In this document: positions 5,786 through 10,777 of the stretch, one piece after another
Numbering within the stretch: position 1 is the first letter of the stretch
Layout of the letters: each line of letters starts with the position of its first letter
Source of the DNA: Limnohabitans sp.
GTDB taxonomy: Bacteria; Pseudomonadota; Gammaproteobacteria; Burkholderiales; Burkholderiaceae_C
Length of the DNA stretch: 10,777 nt
Assembly (NCBI GenBank): GCA_018883305.1
Contig: VEQI01000080.1
Location: forward strand, 1 to 10,777
Reading direction: 5' to 3'
Translations under genes and position numbers: made by a program
The notes under the pieces: model-generated
Told to the model about the DNA's origin: nothing
Databases searched by the model: none
The model's input: the letters and a program-made list of their open reading frames with translations, nothing else

Positions 5786-8182
5786 TCAGAAGTTCATCAC
5801 ATAAGTCGCGGCCAGAGCACGGATCGAAAAGTTCGGTGACTGCTGGTTGGTCGGCATCAATGAAGACGGTGTGTATCCGTATTGCAGGCCGTTGTAGTAG
5901 TAGTCCGTGCTGTTGAATCGCTGCTGGATATAGCGCAGAACCACTTTGTTGGACTTGTCGACCTGATACACCCCACCGAGCTTGAAGCGGGTGATGCTGG
6001 AGGTGATTTCCGGTAGCGGGCCACACGAGAGGATTTGCGCCGAGGCACAGGTGGCACCACCGGTGGTGGTGGGCACCTGCGTGTAATTCAATTGCGTGGT
6101 GTAACCCGTTTTGCCGTGGGTGTAAGCCACGTCACCCGTCAACTCCAGACGTCCTTGCAGCAAGCCCGCCTGCCTGAAGCCCAGACCAACGGTCAGGTCT
6201 TCATCCTTGAGGGTATTGGTCCAGGTGGCAAATGCCGGGTATCCAATGGCGGTTGCCGTGGCGGCGGATGCGGTGGCTTGGCTGCGTTGAATGTCCGTCA
6301 AGTCACGCTGTCTGACTTGCTGTGTCATGAACAGGGTGATCAGCCCGTCCTCCGAGTACTGGTAGTTGGTGTCGGCATTCAGGCTCACGCTGTTGCCCTT
6401 TTGAACACCATAGGTGCCGGTGGGATATCGGTCGTCGGTCCAGCGTGCACCCAACATCAGGTCCACCTGCTCGGTCAGCTGCCAGTTCGAGCTGAACCTG
6501 AGCATCTGCTGGTTGCGCGAAGCCGTGAAGAAAGGATAGAAGCCGTAGTAATCGCCGGCGTTCTGCCCTTTCGGCGTGGTGTTGGTCGCGGGGATGGCCC
6601 CCACCGCTGCGCCAATTTGAGGAATCAGCCCATCGGCCGTGACCGCGCCGACCACAGACACAAAGCCTAGCTGAGCATACGGATCGCTCTGCGTGACCCG
6701 GTGACTGAAGCCATAGCCCACTCGCAAATCCACGCCTTCGGCGGGTTTGATTCGATAGCCGAGATCCAGTTTGTCATCCCGGCTGGACTTGGCCACCACA
6801 CACCCGATGCCCGCAGGATATTGCGTGGCGGACACGCTTGCATACTGATTGCAGTAGCGATTCAGGTCCTCATGGGAATACGCCAGTCGCAAGTTGTGAC
6901 CCGGCTGGAAGCGATAGTCCCCCGCCAACTCCAGCACACCCTTGCGATTGCTGAGCGGCACATTCGGAGATGTCTGATTGTGAGAGGCACTGACCCCAAT
7001 CGACGTGAAGCTGTAGACATTGGAGGGCGTCTGGTTGTCACGCTCGTCGTATCTCAGCGCGCCGGTCAGCGTCAATTGCTTGCTGTACAGGTGGGTGAGC
7101 TTCATGTCGGCATGGGTGTTCACCACCAGCCCGCCCAACTCGGAGACCGGTGGCGCTGACAGCATCAGACCGGCTTCGGGCAACACATAGGCACTGCTAT
7201 GGGTATTGCGTCCGTAAGAATAGTTGCCTACCACCCGCGTCTTGGGCGAGAGTCGATACCCGCCCTGGAAATTCAGCTGATGGAAATCATTGTTCGGCGG
7301 CGTGGTCATCCACTGCGAGGCCACCGCACCCGCATAGGACTGGAAATTCACCTTCTCATATTGGTCTCTGAAGTAAGAGCCGTAATAAGACACGCTGGCG
7401 TTGGCATCCCCTTGCAGCCAATTCAAGCCTACCTGGATGGTGTCGGTTTTATAGTTGGTGGGCATGGGCAAAATGGACACTGCCTCGCCTGCGGCACCTG
7501 ACCCGGTGGCGGCGGCCGTTCCAAAGCCCTGGAGCTTGGCACCGGTTTGGGCCAAACGCTTGTAGTCAACATTCAGACTCAGGGATGAATCAATCACCAT
7601 CGAACCCTGCAAGCCCAAATGGCGGCGAGAGGATTGAATGTCGAGATTGCGCATGGCGGCCAACTGCGCTGCCGAGAGGGAGTTGGTGCCAGGCACCCCC
7701 GTCCCAGACGTGGTCACGGCCATGTAGCCGGCAGGCAGTTGATACGAATTGCCGCCCATGTCGCCCTGATAAGGCGTCTGGTAGGTGTCTGACAACTGGT
7801 GCTTGAGCTCATCGTAATTGAGCCCCAATCCCCACTCACCCTGACGACCGATGGTGGCACCCAATGACCGGTTGCTCAACCCCAGGTCGTCTCCGCGGAT
7901 GGACCAACGAAGATTTTCGCCCTCCTCATTATTTTTGTAGCCGTCCTGGTTTTTGAGGTTGATGTTGCCAATCAGCCGTTGACCCGAGTTGTTCAGGCCG
8001 TTGTATTCACCATACTTGGCAGAGGAGTGGTCGACACTGATCACCCCCAGTTCCACACTGTTGGAAGGGATCTTGAGCGCTTGGGCCTCTTCATCATCGG
8101 CGCGCACTTGCAGTGAGACGGTCAACAGGGCCACCGCCATGGCAACGGCTGTGAAACGTCCGGAATAGGTGTACTGTTTCAT
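5786..8182 (-). CDS. mtoB: MtrB/PioB/MtoB-family outer-membrane beta-barrel porin of the decaheme conduit
   Basis: The product has 798 residues. The start is ATG 8182, with GGGAG six to seven bases upstream; GTG 8185 is an alternative. A signal peptide (1-28, ending LQVRA|DD) is followed by the family-typical N-terminus VELGVISVDHSSAKYGEYNGL and then many alternating amphipathic strands rich in Tyr, Gly, Asn and Gln (GNYSYGRNTHS, LRYDERDN, RVGYGFSHRV, MLGARWTDDRYP). It ends in Phe (AATYVMNF), the usual last residue of outer-membrane barrels. The barrel sheathes a decaheme cytochrome so that electrons can cross the outer membrane. It has no N-terminal CXXC as in Shewanella MtrB. Its four cysteines form two local pairs (RYCNQY...GIGCVV and ATCASAQILSCG) that may be loop disulfides. 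It is longer than Shewanella MtrB and closer to PioB in size. It lies 12 bases after mtoA, in the same operon. Confidence 0.9.
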   Translation of the reverse strand: MKQYTYSGRFTAVAMAVALLTVSLQVRADDEEAQALKIPSNSVELGVISVDHSSAKYGEYNGLNNSGQRLIGNINLKNQDGYKNNEEGENLRWSIRGDDLGLSNRSLGATIGRQGEWGLGLNYDELKHQLSDTYQTPYQGDMGGNSYQLPAGYMAVTTSGTGVPGTNSLSAAQLAAMRNLDIQSSRRHLGLQGSMVIDSSLSLNVDYKRLAQTGAKLQGFGTAAATGSGAAGEAVSILPMPTNYKTDTIQVGLNWLQGDANASVSYYGSYFRDQYEKVNFQSYAGAVASQWMTTPPNNDFHQLNFQGGYRLSPKTRVVGNYSYGRNTHSSAYVLPEAGLMLSAPPVSELGGLVVNTHADMKLTHLYSKQLTLTGALRYDERDNQTPSNVYSFTSIGVSASHNQTSPNVPLSNRKGVLELAGDYRFQPGHNLRLAYSHEDLNRYCNQYASVSATQYPAGIGCVVAKSSRDDKLDLGYRIKPAEGVDLRVGYGFSHRVTQSDPYAQLGFVSVVGAVTADGLIPQIGAAVGAIPATNTTPKGQNAGDYYGFYPFFTASRNQQMLRFSSNWQLTEQVDLMLGARWTDDRYPTGTYGVQKGNSVSLNADTNYQYSEDGLITLFMTQQVRQRDLTDIQRSQATASAATATAIGYPAFATWTNTLKDEDLTVGLGFRQAGLLQGRLELTGDVAYTHGKTGYTTQLNYTQVPTTTGGATCASAQILSCGPLPEITSSITRFKLGGVYQVDKSNKVVLRYIQQRFNSTDYYYNGLQYGYTPSSLMPTNQQSPNFSIRALAATYVMNF

Positions 8183-8194
8183 CACATGCTCCCA

Positions 8195-9202
8195 TCAACG
8201 CTGAAGATATCCACCAGCCGGGCTGTTGGTGCCGTGCACCTGGCTGTGGCAATTGGTGCACCCGCGTCCGGTCAGGTTCTTGCTGGGGAACTGATTGGTG
8301 CCGCTGGTGTTCTTGGTGGCCAGACCACCCTGGAACCCGGCCGCATTGGGACCTGCAGGCGTACCGCTGGCATGTGTGCCGTCATGGCACTCCTGACACA
8401 GGAACGGTGCGCGTGACTTCAGCAAAGGCGTGATGTTGGAGCCATGCGGCGTGTGGCAATTCGAGCAGTCTTCAGACACGGGCTGATGCTCGAACAGGAA
8501 CGGACCGCGTTTTTCAGCATGACATTGATAGCAGGTTTCGGTCACGGTATTCTTGACAAGCAGCTTGGGCGCCGTGGAACCGTGCGGGTTGTGGCAATCC
8601 GAGCAAGCCACTTTGCCCTCCAGCAAGGGGTGGCGAGAAATCTTGTGGCTGTCAGCGCGCTGCTCCTTGTGGCAGGTGTAGCAAACTTCCGGCTGGGTCT
8701 TCTTGCTCAGCACTTTGTCGGCCGGCTTGTGCACCTGGTGACACGAGTTACAAGCCACACCGCTGTTCTGGTGCTGACCACCATCCCAGTTGTTTCGCTT
8801 GGCGCCCTTGTGACACGTCAGGCACTGGCCTGAACGCTCCTGGTCACCCGTGAGTGCATAAGCGCCCTTCTTGAACACAATGTCCGGCGCTGCGCGGCCT
8901 TTGACATTGGGATCGCCCTTGACGTGCTTCTCACTCTCACCATGGCAGGACTGGCAGCTTGGGGTGCGCTTGTCACCACGCACGCCATGCTTGGTCTGAT
9001 AAAGGGACAGGACAGGCGCTGTTTCGCTTTCGTCGTGACACTTGCTGCACACGGCGTCTTTGGCCAGCGCTTCTTTGGCCACGGCGGCGCGGCTGCTTCC
9101 GCCCAGGTCCGGCAGCTTGTTATCTGCGGCAAGCGCCGATCCAGCCATGCCAACACCCGTGAACAACACGAATGCTGCCATCCAGTTCTTGAGAGTTTTC
9201 AT
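8195..9202 (-). CDS. mtoA: Periplasmic decaheme c-type cytochrome, MtrA/PioA/MtoA (DmsE-like) family
   Basis: The product has 335 residues from ATG 9202 (MKTLKNWM), with an AGAGG site upstream; TTG 9208 is rejected. A signal peptide covers about residues 1-26 (GMAGSALA|AD). There are exactly ten CXXCH sites, starting at residues 52, 83, 127, 151, 174, 200, 224, 246, 269 and 315. Extra His residues for bis-His ligation are plentiful, including CHNPHGS and CHTPHGS repeats. Length, heme number and spacing match MtrA/MtoA, which sits inside the MtrB-type barrel and forms a heme wire across the outer membrane. DmsE of the extracellular DMSO reductase system is the main alternative, but no DMSO reductase genes are present. 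The gene is second in the operon, 24 bases after mtoD, and transcribed with the barrel and the quinol dehydrogenase. Fe(II) oxidation or metal/other extracellular reduction are both possible. Confidence 0.92.
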   Translation of the reverse strand: MKTLKNWMAAFVLFTGVGMAGSALAADNKLPDLGGSSRAAVAKEALAKDAVCSKCHDESETAPVLSLYQTKHGVRGDKRTPSCQSCHGESEKHVKGDPNVKGRAAPDIVFKKGAYALTGDQERSGQCLTCHKGAKRNNWDGGQHQNSGVACNSCHQVHKPADKVLSKKTQPEVCYTCHKEQRADSHKISRHPLLEGKVACSDCHNPHGSTAPKLLVKNTVTETCYQCHAEKRGPFLFEHQPVSEDCSNCHTPHGSNITPLLKSRAPFLCQECHDGTHASGTPAGPNAAGFQGGLATKNTSGTNQFPSKNLTGRGCTNCHSQVHGTNSPAGGYLQR

Positions 9203-9226
9203 CGTCAACCTCTTGCTTGATCTTCT

Positions 9227-9583
9227 TTATTGCGCCAACACCCACTGAACCAGGTTTTTCACCTGCTCCATGTCTTTGGGCGGTGAGGTCTTGACCACTT
9301 TGTGCTCTTCTTCGTGACCATCCGGGAATTTGGCTTTCTCGCCCGAGGTCAAGTGCTCCATCAAACGCTTTTCAGCGTCGGCCTTGCCTTTGTATTTCTC
9401 GGCCACCTTCTTGAAGGCAGGACCGTCCTTGTCCTTGTCGACAGCGTGGCACTTCAGACAATTGTTTTGACGGGCCAGCGCCTTGGCTGCATCCGCGTCC
9501 AGGGCTTGTGCCGAGAAGGCACACAGGGCCAGGGCCAAACCGGACACCAGCGTAGAAACCGTGAAGCGAGCGTTTGAGTTCAT
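9227..9583 (-). CDS. mtoD: Periplasmic monoheme cytochrome c, MtoD-like
   Basis: The product has 118 residues. The start is ATG 9583, preceded at six bases by AAGGTGG; an upstream ATG at 9610 would add nine residues before the signal peptide and is less likely. The signal peptide is 1-27 (LCAFSAQA|LD). A single heme site CLKCH lies at 42-46, followed by GPAFKKVAEKYKGK and a C-terminal helix NLVQWVLAQ, the class I cytochrome c layout. Where c551-type proteins carry the Met ligand just before PP, this protein reads KTSPPKDM, so the usual Met is missing. H90 or H94 in DGHEEEHK could replace it. It is first in the operon and best explained as the soluble carrier between CymA and MtoA. The mtoD name rests on gene order and size. 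Confidence 0.85.
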   Translation of the reverse strand: MNSNARFTVSTLVSGLALALCAFSAQALDADAAKALARQNNCLKCHAVDKDKDGPAFKKVAEKYKGKADAEKRLMEHLTSGEKAKFPDGHEEEHKVVKTSPPKDMEQVKNLVQWVLAQ

Positions 9584-9670
9584 GTCATACCACCTTGTCT
9601 TAGAGCTCATCCATCCTTGGGAGAATTCCCCCCCTATGCGTCACCATTTTTCTGAAATTGACCGAGGACG

Positions 9671-9711
9671 GATATAGGCGGCAGATGAAAGTGCGTATAG
9701 GAATATTCCTA
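9671..9711 (-). promoter_or_regulatory. Predicted activator-dependent promoter of the mtoDAB-cymA operon with palindrome TAGGAATATTCCTA
   Basis: A perfect 14-bp palindrome lies at 9698-9711. On the minus strand, TATATC (9676-9671) is a good -10 element; it predicts a start near 9664 and an 80-base leader to the mtoD ATG. The palindrome is then centred at about -40.5, the classical place for a class II activator that replaces a -35 element, and no good -35 is visible. A related half site, TATAGG, lies at 9673-9678 and overlaps the -10. Palindromes of this size suit NarL/FixJ-type regulators, one of which is encoded at 4503-5141. Elements are seen; the promoter assignment and the regulator are inferred. 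Confidence 0.5.
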
Positions 9712-9722
9712 CCCGAGGCCGT

Positions 9723-9728
9723 TACACT
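9723..9728 (+). promoter_or_regulatory. Possible -10 element (TACACT) of the cupin gene
   Basis: TACACT matches four of six positions of the sigma-70 -10 consensus and lies 35 bases before the cupin ATG, with AGGAG (9754-9758) between them. There is no good -35; the palindrome at 9698-9711 occupies that region, so the same regulator could activate or repress this divergent gene. Confidence 0.3.
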
Positions 9729-9763
9729 GATGCCAAACCACTGTTGACCACTCAGGAGACACC

Positions 9764-10294
9764 ATGACCCAGCCCAGCCAGCCCACCACCACGGACCGGA
9801 TCCCTTATCAAAAACCCCAGCCCTGGGGCATGGCCCCCGACATGGTGGTTCAGGATGTCATGGCCGAGGATGAGAAACTGTGGGCGCCTGTGGGTGATGG
9901 CGTGTGGTCACGCCCCATTCACTTGAATGTGACTTCAGGCTTTTATGTGCACATGTTGCGCGTCAAGCGCTCAGGGTTGCTGCAACGGCATCGCCATTCG
10001 GGACAGGTGCATGCCTACGTGATTCGCGGCAAGTGGTATTACCTGGAACACGATTGGGTAGCGCATGAAGGGGGCTATGTGTTTGAGCCGCCCGGCGAAA
10101 CCCACACCTTGATCGTCCCTGACGATTGCGCAGACATGGTCACGCTCTTCACCGTGCACGGCTCACTGATGTATGTGGACCCTCAGGGCAATGCCACGGG
10201 GTACGACGATGTCTTCACGCGCATTGACAAATACCGTGAGCACTTTGCCCGTGTGGGCCTGGGTGAGGATTACGTGAAGCAGTTCATGCGCTGA
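9764..10294 (+). CDS. Cupin-fold protein similar to 2,4'-dihydroxyacetophenone dioxygenase
   Basis: The product has 176 residues from ATG 9764, with AGGAG five bases upstream. It is a single-domain cupin without a signal peptide. Motif 1 is RHRHSGQVHAYVIRG, with H76 and H78 as metal ligands and E95 nearby (YYLEHDW). Motif 2 is PPGETHTLIVP, with H114. Length and these motifs resemble 2,4'-dihydroxyacetophenone dioxygenase, a non-heme iron enzyme that cleaves an aliphatic C-C bond of an aromatic ketone; many genomes carry such homologues with unknown substrates. The N-terminal part (DVMAEDEKLWAPVGDGVWSRPIHLN) also recalls ChrR-like and acetylacetone-cleaving cupins. It is divergent from the cytochrome operon and shares its 180-base control region. 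Metal-binding cupin is firm; the substrate is not known. Confidence 0.8.
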   Translation: MTQPSQPTTTDRIPYQKPQPWGMAPDMVVQDVMAEDEKLWAPVGDGVWSRPIHLNVTSGFYVHMLRVKRSGLLQRHRHSGQVHAYVIRGKWYYLEHDWVAHEGGYVFEPPGETHTLIVPDDCADMVTLFTVHGSLMYVDPQGNATGYDDVFTRIDKYREHFARVGLGEDYVKQFMR

Positions 10295-10315
10295 GCCAAC
10301 GCCACCCGCCTCTAG

Positions 10316-10338
10316 ACAGCCGTGCTCTGCACGGCTGT
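10316..10338 (+). terminator. Hairpin terminator after the cupin gene
   Basis: A perfect 10-bp stem (ACAGCCGTGC / GCACGGCTGT) with a three-base TCT loop starts 21 bases after the cupin stop, followed on the plus strand by the moderately T-rich GTTCATTTC. It lies in the 46-base gap between convergent genes, so it most likely ends the cupin transcript; the minus-strand side has no T-run but the stem could still slow polymerase coming the other way. Confidence 0.8.
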
Positions 10339-10340
10339 GT

Positions 10341-10777
10341 TCATTTCAACTCAGCCAGAGGCAACGGGCCGTTGTTGGGGATGGGGGTGCGGTCCACATT
10401 CAGTGTCATGGAGACCAGGGTGTAATAGCCGTTGACGGCAATCAGGTCCATCACGCCCCGCTCCCCGAATTGCTGCAGGGCTCGGGCATAGGTGGCGTCA
10501 CTGACACGGCGAGTCTTGTGCAATTCGCGTGAGAAGTCGTACACAATTTCCTCATCCTGCTGCATCCCGGTCGGGCGCTTTCCTTCAGCCACCGCCTGCG
10601 CCACCTGCGGGTTCAAGCCCGCTTGCATGGCCAATCGGTGATGGGCATACCACTCATACTGTGATGTCCATTCGCGTGCAGTGATCAAAATGGCAAATTC
10701 ATTCAGACGCGCACCCAGCGAGCTTTTAAAGCGGATGTAGGAGCCCAGTTGCTGAATGGGGTCTGCAGATTCCGGAC
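10341..10777 (-). CDS. Carboxymuconolactone decarboxylase-family (AhpD-like fold) protein, 5' end beyond window
   Basis: The minus-strand frame stays open to the window edge, giving the last 144 residues; TTG at 10688 is internal to the gene, because the family-typical sequence continues upstream (QQLGSYIRFKSSLGARLNEFAIL). The segment ITAREWTSQYEWYAHHRLAMQAGL is characteristic of the carboxymuconolactone decarboxylase family in Burkholderiales. The CXXC pair of AhpD-type peroxidases is absent (TSQYEWYAH at that place), so a disulfide-reductase role is unlikely. The end, VNGYYTLVSMTLNVDRTPI, is the last helix region. Substrates of these stand-alone members are generally unknown. The gene converges on the cupin; no operon link can be judged from this fragment. 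Confidence 0.82.
   Translation of the reverse strand, partial: PESADPIQQLGSYIRFKSSLGARLNEFAILITAREWTSQYEWYAHHRLAMQAGLNPQVAQAVAEGKRPTGMQQDEEIVYDFSRELHKTRRVSDATYARALQQFGERGVMDLIAVNGYYTLVSMTLNVDRTPIPNNGPLPLAELK

Noticed and set aside
5766..6026. In-frame upstream extension of the tetraheme protein to 6026
   Set aside because: It would lie entirely antiphase inside mtoB and has no family similarity; ATG 5765 has AAGGAGA directly upstream and leads into the membrane anchor.
6035..7159. Long plus-strand open frames (6035-6670 and 6701-7159) opposite mtoB
   Set aside because: They are mirror images of a high-GC barrel gene, have low-complexity content and no recognisable domains or ribosome sites.
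8444..9220. Plus-strand frames opposite mtoA (8444-8833, 8924-9220)
   Set aside because: They are hydrophobic only because they are the reverse complement of heme-binding codons; there is no ribosome site and no family match.
10341..10688. Start of the decarboxylase-family protein at 10688
   Set aside because: The codon is TTG inside a continuing family-like sequence; the frame is open to the window edge, so the gene is treated as partial.
1..10777. CRISPR arrays, tRNA or rRNA genes, insertion sequences and attachment sites
   Set aside because: No regularly spaced repeats, cloverleaf-like sequences, transposase genes or terminal repeats were seen on reading both strands.

Overview
The window (high GC, roughly 60%) looks like chromosomal DNA from a betaproteobacterium, most likely Burkholderiales and Comamonadaceae-like (Rhodoferax/Hydrogenophaga type). 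The reasons are a Bug-family periplasmic binding protein, a DUF2889 protein, small ATG-overlapping two-component genes, and a cytochrome locus of the kind known from iron-oxidising or iron-reducing betaproteobacteria. This placement comes from protein families and style, not from a database match. No stretch longer than 300 bases lacks a gene; the three larger gaps (558-712, 1659-1828, 9584-9763) are divergent control regions and are described below.

Left part (1-1660): the 5' half of a Bug/TctC-type binding protein on the minus strand, then a small two-helix membrane protein on the plus strand that ends convergently, with an 11-base overlap, on a minus-strand DUF2889 protein. Between DUF2889 and the next gene lie a perfect 7+1+7 palindrome and a near-consensus FNR-type box, TTGACTTTGATCAA.

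Central regulatory operon (1829-5141, plus strand): a hemerythrin-like di-iron protein, a membrane sensor kinase (periplasmic sensor domain, PAS, HisKA_3, HATPase) and a NarL/FixJ-type response regulator. The kinase and regulator genes overlap as ATGA. The FNR-type box is placed correctly for a class II activated promoter of this operon, which suggests oxygen-linked control.

Electron-transfer operon (9583 down to 5163, minus strand, converging on the regulatory operon with 21 bases between stop codons): monoheme cytochrome c, decaheme MtrA/PioA/MtoA-type cytochrome, MtrB/PioB/MtoB-type outer-membrane barrel, and a tetraheme NapC/NirT/CymA-type quinol dehydrogenase. The order mtoD-mtoA-mtoB-cymA is that of the Fe(II)-oxidation locus of Sideroxydans. 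Together the products form a complete path between the quinone pool and the cell surface: CymA in the inner membrane, MtoD in the periplasm, and MtoA threaded through MtoB in the outer membrane. No outer-surface MtrC/OmcA-type multiheme protein is present in the window. The operon's upstream region holds a perfect 14-bp palindrome, TAGGAATATTCCTA, centred about 40.5 bases upstream of the start site predicted from a TATATC -10 element. The adjacent NarL-type regulator is the natural candidate to bind there.

Right part (9764-10777): a divergent cupin resembling 2,4'-dihydroxyacetophenone dioxygenase, a strong 10-bp hairpin terminator, and the 3' part of a carboxymuconolactone decarboxylase-family protein on the minus strand that runs off the window.

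The most notable feature is the pairing of an oxygen-type sensing module (FNR box, hemerythrin, kinase, regulator) with an extracellular electron-transfer conduit. The parts are recognisable families; the regulatory link between them is inference.
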